DNA from: Gemmatimonadaceae bacterium | Lineage (GTDB): Bacteria > Gemmatimonadota > Gemmatimonadetes > Gemmatimonadales > Gemmatimonadaceae | Direction of reading: 5' to 3' | NCBI GenBank assembly: GCA_022843265.1 | Contig: JALHNZ010000026.1 | Location: 1 to 46,006 of the forward strand | Length of the DNA stretch: 46,006 nt | Shown: piece after piece, positions 1 to 9,251 of the stretch | How positions within the stretch are numbered: position 1 is the stretch's first letter | How the letters are laid out: every line of letters starts with the position of its first letter | Notes under the pieces: generated by a model | What the model was told of the DNA's origin: nothing | Seen by the model: only the letters and a program-made list of their open reading frames with translations | The model's database searches: none | Program-made: the position numbers and the translations under genes

Positions 1-93
1 CGGCCCCACGCGCAACTGGTCGCGTCCGACGACGGTGTATTTGAACGACGCTCGATCTCCGACCGCGCTGGTGGTCACCGGATAGAACTTCAT
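1..93 (-). CDS. 5' part of an unidentified gene running off the window
   Basis: An open frame on the minus strand starts at an ATG (93-91) and is still open at base 1, giving 31 residues that begin MKFYPVTTSAVGDRASFKYT. Third codon positions are mostly G or C, as in the neighbouring real genes. No strong Shine-Dalgarno precedes the ATG. It lies 20 bp after the stop of the fragment at 113-262, so both may be pieces of one frameshifted gene. A plus-strand frame over the same bases is also open and GC-biased, so the strand is not certain. No family recognised. Confidence 0.35.
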   Translation of the reverse strand, partial: MKFYPVTTSAVGDRASFKYTVVGRDQLRVGP

Positions 94-112
94 ACGACAA
101 CTATCTTGACAC

Positions 113-262
113 TCACCGCATTCCCTCGGCCGCTACCGTCGTGAGTGTGACCGTCACAGGCGGCGCGCCTGCGACGGTCACGGTTCCCAGGGTGCGAATG
201 TCGTCAGTGAGGGATCGGCGCGCTGCAATAATTCCCTGGCTAACCAGTTTATCCGTAACGAC
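113..262 (-). pseudogene. ORF fragment without a start codon
   Basis: This minus-strand frame ends in TGA (115-113) and is open back to an in-frame TAA (265-263). It encodes about 49 residues, including SLTDDIRTLGTVTVAGAPPV and a Thr/Val-rich tail that resembles the last strands of a secreted beta-sandwich domain. No ATG, GTG or TTG occurs in its first part, so it looks like the 3' remnant of a gene cut by whatever lies at 263-341. The domain resemblance is weak and the call rests on composition and the missing start. Confidence 0.35.
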
Positions 263-272
263 TTACATCGCG

Positions 273-341
273 ACGTCGGTTATGAATCGCTAGAAGCGTC
301 AGTTATGACACCCCAAAAGCGTCAGTTATGACTCGCCGCTA
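273..341. repeat. three tandem 23-bp imperfect repeats
   Basis: The core gcgtcagttatgac occurs at 296 and 319, with a diverged copy (acgtcggttatgaa) at 273, so the period is exactly 23 bp. Each core contains GTCA-N4-TGAC symmetry. The array sits between the nrdJ stop (354) and the start-less ORF fragment at 113-262. Multiple short repeats of this kind are known at the ends of some insertion sequences such as the IS21 family; assigning this array to one is inference. Confidence 0.6.
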
Positions 342-353
342 GGGCTGCTTGAA

Positions 354-2930
354 TCACCCACACTCACTAAACCCACACACATGACACTTCACGCACCCCT
401 CAGCAAACTCCAGCTGCGACCCACAATCCGGACACGTCCCCATGAACGTGTCACCCGCGTTGTAGCTCTCAAACCCCATCGCCTGCGTGCCCGCGTCAAC
501 ACTCGGACGCGGCGTCGGCGCCACCGGCACCGGTGACGGCGGCATCAACGTCACCACAGGCGCAGCAGCGGCGCTGGTCAGCAAATCCTGCTGCACACCC
601 TGCTTCTCGCGGTACCACGTTTCAAGCGCCAAGCCAATCGCGTCAGGCACACTCAGCACCTTGTTCGGCCCAAGTCCAACCGCACGATCGCTCGCAATCC
701 CGCGCAACTGACGGTGAATCTCCATAAGCGGAATGCCCGACCGCAGCGCCAGCGACACCAGGCGCCCAATCGCTTCCGCATCACTCATCGCGGCACCACC
801 AGCCTTGCCGAGATTGATGAACACTTCAAACGGCTGACCCTTTTCGTCTTCCGTGATGTTCACGAACATCGTACCAAGCGGCGTCTCTTTGCGGATCGTC
901 GTTCCACGCAACACATCCGGACGCGAACGCTTCGCCCGACGCGCGGCATTCTCGGCTTCCGCACTATGCAGCAGCTTACGCGAACGATCGAGTTCGTTCT
1001 GCAACTCGGCAATCGTGCCCTGCAGTTCGCCCATTTCCCGCTTGAGCGCCACAAGCTCGCCCTTGTCGGCTTTCCCGTCAGCAGCCTTCGCAGCGTCGGC
1101 AGCAGAGCCAGCCGACTTCACTTCTTCACGCTTGGCCGCCGCGTCTGCCGTGGCACCAGTGCTCAACACCTGACCGTCGCGCGAACCGTCGCGATACACC
1201 GTGACACCCTTGCACTTGAGCTCAAACGCGAGCTCGTAAATGTCACGCACGTTCTCCTGCGTGGCCGTGTACGAGAAGTTCGTGGTCTTCGAAATCGCCG
1301 AGTCGCAGTGCTGCTGGAACGCAGCCTGCATGCGAATGTGGTACTCGGGCGAAATGTTGTTCGCGGTGTTGAAGATGCGCTGCACACTGGCGGGCACTTC
1401 GTCGTGCTTCACGGTGCCAGTCTTGGCAATCTTTTCCATGAGCTCGTCGCTGTACCAGCCGCCGTCCTTGGCAATGCGCACAAAGTCTTCGTTCACATCG
1501 GGCATCATCACGCCGGCCTGATTGCGCATGAACGCCACGGCGAACAACGGCTCGAGACCGCTTGAGCAACCAGCAATGATGGAAATCGTGCCAGTGGGCG
1601 CAACGGTGGTCACGTTGCAATTGCGCAGCAACTGCATGGGACGAATGCGCTGACCGTTTTCATCACGCGCGCACGTTTCGTCGGGACCCCAGATGGAACG
1701 CGCCCACTCGGGGAACGCACCACGCTCCTTGGCCAACCGCTCGCTTTCCTTCTTGCCTTCAACGTCAAGGAACTCCATGACGCGACGGCCCATCTCTACA
1801 CCTTCCACGCTGTCGTACGGAATGCCCATGCGCACGAGCATGTCGGCAAAGCCCATCACGCCCAGACCGATGCGGCGAATGCGCTGCGCGAGCGACGTGA
1901 TTTCGGGAAGCGGATACTTGTTGACGTCGATGATGTTGTCGAGGAAGTGCGTGCTGAGATGAATGTCGCGCTTGAGCGCGTCCCAGTTCATCACGCCGTT
2001 CTCTACATACCAGCCAACATTGATGGAGCCAAGGTTGCACACGTCGTACGGCAGCAACGGCTGCTCACCGCACGGATTGGTGGCTTCGTACGCGCCCAGG
2101 TGCGGCACCGGGTTGTAGCGATTCGCTTCGTCAATGAAAAACACGCCGGGCTCACCAGTGCGCCACGCACCGAGGATCATCTTGTCCCACACTTCGCGAG
2201 CGCGCAGCGTGCCCGTAACCTGGCCGTTGCTCGGATCGATGAGGTTGTACTCACCGTCTACCTTGAGCGCGTCCATGAACGTGTTCGTGATACCAACGGA
2301 AATATTGAAGTTGGTAATCTTGGTTAGATCTTCCTTGCTCGAGATGAACTCGAATACATCAGGATGATCCACGCGAAGAATGCCCATGTTCGCACCACGA
2401 CGCGTGCCGCCCTGCTTTACGGCGTCTGTGCTGGCATCGTACAACTGCATGAACGACACGGGGCCACTCGCAACACCCGTGGTGCTGCGCACCATCGCAC
2501 CACGTGAACGCAAACGCGAGAACGAGAAGCCCGTACCGCCGCCGCTCTGATGAATGAGCGCCATGCTGCGCAGCGTATCATAGATGCCGCTCTCGCCATT
2601 GCTGAGCGCGTCTTCCACGGGCAATACAAAACACGCGGAGAGCTGCCCCAACGGACGTCCAGCATTCATGAGCGTGGGCGAGTTGGGCTCAAACCGACGC
2701 TGCGTCATGAGGAAATAGAATTCCTCGGCCACGGCCTGCACCGCCCCATCGCTCGCACCAAAACGACGATCCGCTTCGGCAACGACGGTGGCAACGCGCC
2801 AGAACATCTGTTCGGGAGTCTCTACCGGTTTACCCGCGGCGTCCTTTACCAGGTAGCGCTTTTCAAGGACCGTGCGTGCGTTGTTGGAGAGCGTCACCGG
2901 ACCGTCCGGGGGCGTTGACGAAAAGGGCAT
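354..2930 (-). CDS. nrdJ: adenosylcobalamin-dependent (class II) ribonucleotide reductase
   Basis: Reduces ribonucleotides to deoxyribonucleotides using a B12-derived radical, independently of oxygen. The 858-aa protein has no N-terminal ATP cone. Its catalytic barrel carries NAGRPLGQLSACF and NPCGEQPLLPYDVCNLGSIN (near residue 285), followed by APTGTISIIAGCSSG. At about 625-668 there is a heptad-rich, charged segment predicted to form a coiled coil; then a TSCPD-type domain (about 675-775); then a C-terminal zinc ribbon with four CxxC-type cysteines ending CGFSECG, the usual site of the redox-active cysteine pair. The start is an ATG preceded by AAGGAG at 8 nt spacing. The gene stands alone with a long upstream region; I saw no clear NrdR box or cobalamin riboswitch there. 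Confidence 0.96.
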   Translation of the reverse strand: MPFSSTPPDGPVTLSNNARTVLEKRYLVKDAAGKPVETPEQMFWRVATVVAEADRRFGASDGAVQAVAEEFYFLMTQRRFEPNSPTLMNAGRPLGQLSACFVLPVEDALSNGESGIYDTLRSMALIHQSGGGTGFSFSRLRSRGAMVRSTTGVASGPVSFMQLYDASTDAVKQGGTRRGANMGILRVDHPDVFEFISSKEDLTKITNFNISVGITNTFMDALKVDGEYNLIDPSNGQVTGTLRAREVWDKMILGAWRTGEPGVFFIDEANRYNPVPHLGAYEATNPCGEQPLLPYDVCNLGSINVGWYVENGVMNWDALKRDIHLSTHFLDNIIDVNKYPLPEITSLAQRIRRIGLGVMGFADMLVRMGIPYDSVEGVEMGRRVMEFLDVEGKKESERLAKERGAFPEWARSIWGPDETCARDENGQRIRPMQLLRNCNVTTVAPTGTISIIAGCSSGLEPLFAVAFMRNQAGVMMPDVNEDFVRIAKDGGWYSDELMEKIAKTGTVKHDEVPASVQRIFNTANNISPEYHIRMQAAFQQHCDSAISKTTNFSYTATQENVRDIYELAFELKCKGVTVYRDGSRDGQVLSTGATADAAAKREEVKSAGSAADAAKAADGKADKGELVALKREMGELQGTIAELQNELDRSRKLLHSAEAENAARRAKRSRPDVLRGTTIRKETPLGTMFVNITEDEKGQPFEVFINLGKAGGAAMSDAEAIGRLVSLALRSGIPLMEIHRQLRGIASDRAVGLGPNKVLSVPDAIGLALETWYREKQGVQQDLLTSAAAAPVVTLMPPSPVPVAPTPRPSVDAGTQAMGFESYNAGDTFMGTCPDCGSQLEFAEGCVKCHVCGFSECG

Positions 2931-3572
2931 GACTCGAACTCCTTTACTGGATATGACGAAGGACTACAAAAAAGGACGACGAAAATGGAGCGTTTTTGAC
3001 GGCGGTAACGGCAGAGCAGCGCAGCTATGAAAGATGGCGCATCGAAGCCGTTCGCGTTATGGCGGGGGTGTGCTGCGGGGGCGTATGGTGCCCCTATTCG
3101 TGAGCCCGCGCAAGTACTTCTGTAACTGCTTGCAATGAAATGCTTTGTGAAAATGACATCACGGTTTTGTGTGAACGGGCAAGTTGTCCACCACGTGCCC
3201 ACATAAAGCCGAGCTCGCCACGCTTTGTGACACAGGGCCGCGAATCCCGTCGGCTACACGGTCCGATCTCAATCTCGGAAACCGTTGGGCACCAATAGCT
3301 TACGCCGCTCGTCCCGCCCGCCGATGCGGAGCGCACACCACACCTGCCGAGTGCACGCCCTAGCGGTGACGCCACAGTGGTGAGGCACCCTGACCACGCG
3401 CTTGCCTCGAAACACGAAGAGCACGTTTTGAGCCAGAAAAGGAGCGAGCGCAATAGATCATTTGCTCGGGATCGCGTGCCCCAACGGCGGATGACGATAA
3501 AATGACGTTCCCGGCCGCTTCTCGACAGAGCGCGATGTACGTTCGCCCGGGAACGTGTCAGCAGCCGAATAC
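2931..3572. other. 640-bp region without a recognisable gene, upstream of nrdJ
   Basis: The region separates the nrdJ start from the end of the carbonic anhydrase gene, both on the minus strand. It holds the nrdJ ribosome binding site (AAGGAG on the minus strand just above 2938) and presumably the nrdJ promoter. Open frames here are short or antisense shadows with no recognisable protein motif. A small GGGGC/GCCCC hairpin lies near 3080-3096 and a stronger one at 3539-3556. No tRNA-like fold or known riboswitch core was recognised by eye. Confidence 0.5.
3539..3556. terminator. possible terminator hairpin after the carbonic anhydrase gene
   Basis: ACGTTC and GAACGT form a perfect 6-bp stem with a 6-base loop, 17 bp beyond the stop codon of the minus-strand gene ending at 3573. 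There is no obvious T-run, so it may be a weak terminator, a processing site or chance. Confidence 0.3.
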
Positions 3573-4088
3573 CTACGTTCGCCGCGGAACAGTGCCATCG
3601 CGATACGCGGCCGCCAGCTTCACATAACGATGCGCGTTTTCGATGATCTCCTGCTGCCGCTCGGCGCTGATCGTGTCCACCACGCGAGCCGGCACACCAA
3701 GGACCAGTGAACCCGCCGGCACCCGCATGCCTCTGGTGACCACCGCGCCGGCGCCAATAATGCAGCCACGCTCCACGTGCACACCGTTCAGCAAAATTGC
3801 GCCCATGCCCACGAGCACACCGTCCTCGAGCGTGGAGCCGTGCACAATCGCCCGGTGTCCGATCACACAATCTTCGCCAATGGTGGTGGGCTCGCCGGCG
3901 TCCGCGTGAATTACCGCGCCGTCCTGCACATTGCTGCGCGCGCCAATGGTAATGCGCGCCACATCGCCGCGAATCACGGCCGTGGGCCACACACTCACCT
4001 CGGCCGCCATCTGCACGTCACCGTGCACCACGGCCGCGCTGTGGATGTACGCGGTGGCATCAATGAACGGCTCGTGATGGGGAGACAT
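3573..4088 (-). CDS. gamma-class carbonic anhydrase / hexapeptide-repeat protein
   Basis: A 171-aa left-handed beta-helix protein built from hexapeptide repeats (for example VIRGDVARITIGARSNVQDG, TTIGEDCVIGHRAIVHGSTL). It matches the gamma-carbonic anhydrase-like family (YrdA/PaaY type), trimeric enzymes that bind metal through histidines between subunits. Candidate ligands are in VIHAD, VIGHRAIVH and the region between. Carbonic anhydrase activity itself cannot be read from sequence, because many members are inactive or act on other substrates. The start chosen is the ATG at 4088, which has GGAG 8 nt upstream. A GTG at 4097 is in frame but overlaps that Shine-Dalgarno. It is last in a three-gene operon, 15 bp after the gene that ends at 4104. 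Confidence 0.85.
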   Translation of the reverse strand: MSPHHEPFIDATAYIHSAAVVHGDVQMAAEVSVWPTAVIRGDVARITIGARSNVQDGAVIHADAGEPTTIGEDCVIGHRAIVHGSTLEDGVLVGMGAILLNGVHVERGCIIGAGAVVTRGMRVPAGSLVLGVPARVVDTISAERQQEIIENAHRYVKLAAAYRDGTVPRRT

Positions 4089-4103
4089 GTCACACACTCC
4101 AGA

Positions 4104-7100
4104 TTAGAACGATGAACCAAGGGTGACGTACACGGTGCCTTTGCCCGACAAACCGAACGGCCGCGCCACCGGCTGCGCCAGCCCCAGTCGCAGTCGATAG
4201 GGCACATCCCACTGCACACCAATATCCATATTCAACTCGGCGCCAACAGAGGCCAACCACCCATCACGCACGCGTGACGGCAAACAGAGCGCTGGCGCCG
4301 AGACAGACGCGCGCACATCACCGCTGCACCATGCGCGACCAGCATCAGTGAAAACGCTGAGCGATGTGCGATCCAGAAAGAGCGGGACCAGCCCAATGCC
4401 GCGCGCAACCAGAGCCAGCGGCGCCCGATACTCCGCGCTCCCGGTGATCGCGCGCGAACCAAACTGCACACCGGGTTCAAAGCCGCGCACGGGAAACTGG
4501 CGCGACGGATCACCAACCAGCACACCAGGAATCAACTCGGCGCTCGCGCCACTTACGCCGCCAATCGAGAGCTCGCTCCACGCGTGCTGATCCACCGCGC
4601 CAGCGCTCACACGCGCGGCCACGGCGTGACGTGAGAATCCGCCAAAGTCAAGCGCCTTGTAGCCACGAAGCGTACTGACCGCGCGCACCGATCGCTGCTC
4701 AAGAATGCCACTCCTCCAGCGGTGCTGCAGCGACGTGCTGAAGTTGAAGCCGTCTTCCAGTGAAATCGCGCGACCGGCGCGCATTGTATTGCCAAAACTG
4801 AACGCGGCAAACACACCGGGCTGCGAACGGCCACGTTCATACACCGGATCCAGTCGCTTCACGAGCGCCGGCGGATCGGTGAGATAATCGCGCGTTTCCA
4901 ATTGTGCACCAACAGTGAGCGAACTGCTGGTGCGAATACGGGGACGTGAGAACGTGACACCCGTGCTGTACGTGCGCGTGACACGTTGCAACTCGCCGAG
5001 CAGAACTCGACCCGTATCGATCACGGGAAATCGATCCCAGTTCTGCACGCCGGAAATATCGAGGAGCGGTTGCCACCCGTACGTGCGCGGTAGTGCGCGA
5101 TAGCGGTACACGGCGCCGCCTTCTATTTCGCGTCGTGCTGGATCGTACGTGCTTTGTGCCGCCCACGCGTGACGCCCGAGAATATCGAGTCCGCTGCTGG
5201 ACAAACCGTACGTAGTGCCGCCCGCACTGCCTTCGCCAATGAGTGGCATCCACCAGCGCGGCAACAGCTGTCTGAAGGCGCGATACGGCGTGCTGGCAAC
5301 TGTTGATGACCCGCTATCCGCGTGCACACGCACAATGCGCATGGTCGAGGCATACGGCGCCACCGATGGCAAACGCGGCACCGCGTTCACGCCGCTCAAC
5401 GGGTACCCACTGTGCATGGGCACAATCACGAGTCGCTGCCCCTGCAACGTGTATTCAATGGCCGCGATGCGTGTGCCGTCTGGGGAGACCGACGGCGAGC
5501 CAATCCCAGTGGTGGAAAGCGTGAGGACGCGCGGTTCGCAGCGAACAGAGCATTCAGCAACGGTTGCCCGCATGAGCTGCTGACTGCCGAGCTGATCACT
5601 CGTCCAGATCACGTGCTGCCCGTCGGGCGTGAAAGTGGGCACGGTGTTGATCGCGCGATCACTGCTCACAACCACCACATCCCGGCCGAGCGTGTCGAGC
5701 ACCACCACTTGCTGCTCAGCGCCGCGAATGAGCCGCACGGCCACAAGGCGCGCGCCATCAGGGCTCCAGCGCGGTTCGGCGTACGCCGTGTCGAGCGAAC
5801 CAAGCGTGAGCGGCCGCACGGCGCCATCACGGGCAACGCGTACCAATGACGTGGTGCCGGGCTCAAGTCGCACGGCGACAATCGCGCCATCTGATGTGCG
5901 CGCGTGCGGCAAGACCACGCGCGACGTGCCGGCAATTTCAGTTTCCCTGCCGCTCTGATCCGTGTGCCACAACCGGCTGCGAATGACAAACGGATCGTCG
6001 TATTCCAGCTGCGCAAACACGTTACTGCCATCACCACGCGGCGAGGTCGCATCCATGGAGTTGCGACGCGATACACGCGTGAGATCAATCGAGGTGGCCG
6101 TGACGTGCGCGCGGTACACACCGCCCACGTCTTCACCGTTGTTCACCGCCAGCAGCACGGTGCTATCACTCTCCCACTGCGGTTGCGCCGCGAACCATGT
6201 CATGCCAAACGCGCTGAGTCTGCGCACGGTATCACGGGCGGCCCATTCACGCGTGCCTGTAGCAACAACACCCAGCGAATCGGAGAACGTAGTGAACGCA
6301 CGGTTGATGCTGGTGCCAAACGCGTCTTTCACCGCGCGATTCACGCGCCACGGAATGGGATGGCCGGCCACCGATTCCACAAACCGGCGCGTGCCACCAG
6401 GCGGGCTGTTCGCAATGAGCTGCTGCATGAGCATGCTGCCGTAGCCATACGCGTGCTGCCCGAGCGGAAAGCGTGACGTGCTCAGACTCCACATGGACGG
6501 CACTGGCACCTTGCCGCTGAGCGCCGCCGCGCGCGCAATCATGGGAAACTCCGTGCTCGCCAAACGCCCACTGCCCGTGAGCTTGGTTTCGTAGTGCACG
6601 GCCAACCCTTCAATCACCCAGCTCGGCAGGTATGCGTTGGGGAGAAAGATCGGATTGCGCCCAAGGATCTTGCGACCAGCCGCCCACCATCCGCGGGCCC
6701 GATCCAGATGAAAGATGTGCACCAGTTCGTGCGTCACGACCAGCTGCAACCAGTCGTCGTAGTGCCGGAGCTCCGGCACCATCACGGGCGGCAGCGCATA
6801 AATCGTAATGCGATTGCTCGGAAACGGTGTGGCGAATCCGTTGGTAATGTCGAGATTGTCCACCACCAGCATCTCAATCGGAACATCTGGCGTAACAAGC
6901 TCTTCAGCCAGCTGATTCCAGGCCGTTTCCGCAAGCGACGCCGCGCGACGAGCGAGCGCTTCGTGCGACTCAGGAAAGTGCACACGAAAGTGTTCCGTGC
7001 GAATGGTGCGGTGCGCGCCGCGCGGATCCACCTGTGCCTGCGCACTGGTTACGGAGAGCACGGTCATCGCGATCACACACACCACCCATCGCACCAGGTT

Positions 7101-7118
7101 GCTCAGCATGCGTGGCAT
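4104..7118 (-). CDS. secreted HExxH metallopeptidase fused to TolB-like propeller and outer-membrane barrel
   Basis: A 1004-aa protein with an N-terminal signal peptide ending SAQAQ. Residues about 30-190 form a gluzincin-like peptidase domain: THELVHIFHL holds the HExxH zinc motif (near 130), and WVIEGLAVHYE about 40 residues later supplies the likely third ligand Glu. Residues about 340-600 contain TolB/WD40-like propeller repeats (EPRWSPDGARLVAV, TFTPDGQHVIWTSD, SVSPDGTRIAAIE). From about 640 to the C-terminal Phe the sequence resembles a bacterial surface antigen (Omp85-like) beta-barrel, including FGSRAITGSAEYRAPL and a final strand ending VTLGSSF. It is therefore probably an outer-membrane protein carrying a periplasmic or surface-exposed peptidase. 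The ATG lies 3 bp after the amidase stop, so the two are co-transcribed. Confidence 0.85.
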   Translation of the reverse strand: MPRMLSNLVRWVVCVIAMTVLSVTSAQAQVDPRGAHRTIRTEHFRVHFPESHEALARRAASLAETAWNQLAEELVTPDVPIEMLVVDNLDITNGFATPFPSNRITIYALPPVMVPELRHYDDWLQLVVTHELVHIFHLDRARGWWAAGRKILGRNPIFLPNAYLPSWVIEGLAVHYETKLTGSGRLASTEFPMIARAAALSGKVPVPSMWSLSTSRFPLGQHAYGYGSMLMQQLIANSPPGGTRRFVESVAGHPIPWRVNRAVKDAFGTSINRAFTTFSDSLGVVATGTREWAARDTVRRLSAFGMTWFAAQPQWESDSTVLLAVNNGEDVGGVYRAHVTATSIDLTRVSRRNSMDATSPRGDGSNVFAQLEYDDPFVIRSRLWHTDQSGRETEIAGTSRVVLPHARTSDGAIVAVRLEPGTTSLVRVARDGAVRPLTLGSLDTAYAEPRWSPDGARLVAVRLIRGAEQQVVVLDTLGRDVVVVSSDRAINTVPTFTPDGQHVIWTSDQLGSQQLMRATVAECSVRCEPRVLTLSTTGIGSPSVSPDGTRIAAIEYTLQGQRLVIVPMHSGYPLSGVNAVPRLPSVAPYASTMRIVRVHADSGSSTVASTPYRAFRQLLPRWWMPLIGEGSAGGTTYGLSSSGLDILGRHAWAAQSTYDPARREIEGGAVYRYRALPRTYGWQPLLDISGVQNWDRFPVIDTGRVLLGELQRVTRTYSTGVTFSRPRIRTSSSLTVGAQLETRDYLTDPPALVKRLDPVYERGRSQPGVFAAFSFGNTMRAGRAISLEDGFNFSTSLQHRWRSGILEQRSVRAVSTLRGYKALDFGGFSRHAVAARVSAGAVDQHAWSELSIGGVSGASAELIPGVLVGDPSRQFPVRGFEPGVQFGSRAITGSAEYRAPLALVARGIGLVPLFLDRTSLSVFTDAGRAWCSGDVRASVSAPALCLPSRVRDGWLASVGAELNMDIGVQWDVPYRLRLGLAQPVARPFGLSGKGTVYVTLGSSF

Positions 7119-7121
7119 ATG

Positions 7122-9125
7122 CTACTGTTGATCCCGATCGCCGTACACACGACGGCCCAGCGCCTCAAAGTACTTCTCGGCACCATCAGCAATCGCACGC
7201 GCATAGCGTTCCTGCCAGTCCTCGCGGCGCATGGCAGATTCCTGATCGGGAAACATCAGAAACAACCCTTCGGCCAGAATCGATGGATACCAGGTGGGGC
7301 GCGCAATCGCGAGGCTCTGATAATGAATGCCGAGATCGCGCTGCCCGATATGCCGCATGAGCTCGGTCTGCACAAAACGCGCGAGAGGCTCTGACGTCTG
7401 ATGAAAGAACAGCGTGCTGGTACCGTGATTGGTAAACGGATTGGTACCGTCACCAAACGCATTGAGATGCACTGACAAAAACGCGTGCGCACCGGCCCGT
7501 CGTGTGATCACCGGACGGTCCGTGAGTGCAACCGTTTCGCGGGTATCGCGCGTCATCACCACGGTTGCTCCGCGCGCTCGCAGCATGGTCGCGAGTTTCT
7601 GCGCCACCGGCAGCACGGCATCGGCCTCGGTCAGACCAGTGGGCCCCGTTGCACCACCCGGCGGATGTCCCGCGTCTACGGCCAACACCAAACCGGCCAG
7701 CGGGCGGGACGCGTTAATCGGCGGCACACGACGCACGCGCAACACGAGTGCACGGCGGTTGTCATCCCACAGCGCAAGCCAGCCAAAGACCGGCTGCGAC
7801 AAACGCACTTCGAGTCGCGTGCGATCGGTGGCCACCGGCTCCCACGCGAGCTGTTGTACGAGGGGATCATTGCCAATCATGGGCGAGATTTCAGGACTCA
7901 GCCGTGTGTCGTACAGCGTGAGTACCAGCTTTTTTTCATCCGGCTCCACAAGAAACGCCGGACGCATGCCCGTGGGAATGATCACGTCTACATAGTCGCG
8001 TGTTGGCAGCACTCGCATACCACCCGCAATGCGTCGTGCACCCGGGGTGCCTTCGGCGAGCGCCACGATGTCATCCGTGGGCACCCACGTTTCCAACTGA
8101 CTGTCAAACCGCACACGCGTTTGTGCACCCTGCACCCCGGTGATTTCGAGCTGCGTTCCGGGCAAGAGCGCCCATTTGGAAAAGCCATCGGGAATCGGTC
8201 GGGCCGACACCACCTGATCGGTATCACTCTGCGCGACCAGTCCAGTCGTACGCGAGCGCAACACGCCGTACACACGCGCTGACGTGGGTAGCTGCACAAC
8301 CGGATTACCAAGCGGAAAGCGCAGCGTATCGGCATCTCGAGCCACCATCAGTCGCGCCGCGCTGGTGAGCTGATCAGCGCGCACTTCGCCCGTGAACAGC
8401 ATGCCGTTATCCGTATTGACCGGCGCCGTGGCACGAGCCGAGGCCGCTTGCGCCGTAGTGAAGTTCACATCGGACGTTCGCACCAGAGGCACGGTACGCG
8501 CGTCTCCGGTGCGCACCCACGCGACGGCATTGGCTGGCGCTCGCACACTCACCCGCATCAGTTCATCGGCGCGCACACGCATCGCACCGCGCGGTTGCAC
8601 ACTCGCACTGTCTACCACAAGCGGTCCGTTGAGAGGCAGCGGTTTCACTACGGAGCGTCGCACCCGAATCACACGCCGAGCCGTATCGGTGATGGCGCCC
8701 GTTGCATCAGTTCGCGACACATCAAGCACCAGAAATGAAATCGAATCAGTCGCTTGCGGCGGTCGTGGTATGGCCACGAAGGCGAGAAACGCGCCATTCT
8801 CGGCCACCGGGATCACGCGGTCACCAATTCGCAGTGTGGCGTCTCCTGTACCCACCGTGCCGAAAATAAATGTCGAGTCGACATTCAGCAGGGCGCCGTT
8901 CGCGGGGTGTTGCACGCGCACCGCGATCGCGCCGCGCACCGCGGGCACGACGGGCATCAGCACGGGTCCGCGTCGCCCGTCAATGTTGCTCACCGCGTCG
9001 GGCGACGCGTTCGACGAGGCGCCGGTCGCGACCCTGCCAGTGGTGCGGCCTGCACCGCACGAAGCGAGCACAAGCAATGCAGCGAGTGAGAACGCGGTCC
9101 GGGCCAACGCATGGAATTGAGGCAT
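7122..9125 (-). CDS. lipoprotein N-acetylmuramoyl-L-alanine amidase (Amidase_3)
   Basis: Cleaves the amide bond between MurNAc and the stem peptide of peptidoglycan. The N-terminus is a lipoprotein signal with lipobox LASC (FSLAALLVLASCGAG). A long middle region of beta-rich, probably Ig/SH3-like sequence precedes the zinc-dependent catalytic domain at about 478-660. There, VLAVDAGHPPGG (His), TEADAV (Glu), FLSVHLNAF (His) and SILAEGLFL (catalytic Glu) match the AmiA/B/C/CwlM-type family. The ATG at 9125 is preferred; a TTG at 9131 is also in frame. The region between 9126 and the PP2C gene must hold its divergent promoter. First gene of an operon with the peptidase/barrel fusion and the carbonic anhydrase homologue. 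Confidence 0.92.
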   Translation of the reverse strand: MPQFHALARTAFSLAALLVLASCGAGRTTGRVATGASSNASPDAVSNIDGRRGPVLMPVVPAVRGAIAVRVQHPANGALLNVDSTFIFGTVGTGDATLRIGDRVIPVAENGAFLAFVAIPRPPQATDSISFLVLDVSRTDATGAITDTARRVIRVRRSVVKPLPLNGPLVVDSASVQPRGAMRVRADELMRVSVRAPANAVAWVRTGDARTVPLVRTSDVNFTTAQAASARATAPVNTDNGMLFTGEVRADQLTSAARLMVARDADTLRFPLGNPVVQLPTSARVYGVLRSRTTGLVAQSDTDQVVSARPIPDGFSKWALLPGTQLEITGVQGAQTRVRFDSQLETWVPTDDIVALAEGTPGARRIAGGMRVLPTRDYVDVIIPTGMRPAFLVEPDEKKLVLTLYDTRLSPEISPMIGNDPLVQQLAWEPVATDRTRLEVRLSQPVFGWLALWDDNRRALVLRVRRVPPINASRPLAGLVLAVDAGHPPGGATGPTGLTEADAVLPVAQKLATMLRARGATVVMTRDTRETVALTDRPVITRRAGAHAFLSVHLNAFGDGTNPFTNHGTSTLFFHQTSEPLARFVQTELMRHIGQRDLGIHYQSLAIARPTWYPSILAEGLFLMFPDQESAMRREDWQERYARAIADGAEKYFEALGRRVYGDRDQQ

Positions 9126-9251
9126 ACACAAAGCTCAACACCGTTGGGCTCTATGTCGAGCGCACCGCCTCAACGGGTCCGTAATTGTGCCTACATTCTG
9201 CCCTGTGACACACCGTTGGTCCCTCAAATGCTCAAGAACGCACCTCATGCG

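Noticed and set aside
2931-3572. Cobalamin riboswitch upstream of the B12-dependent reductase
   Set aside because: I could not find the conserved B12-box core on the minus strand, and class II reductases are not usually repressed by B12.
3094-3990. 298-codon minus-strand open frame overlapping the carbonic anhydrase homologue
   Set aside because: Over half of it is an out-of-frame reading of the hexapeptide-repeat gene; the remainder has no domain or plausible start.
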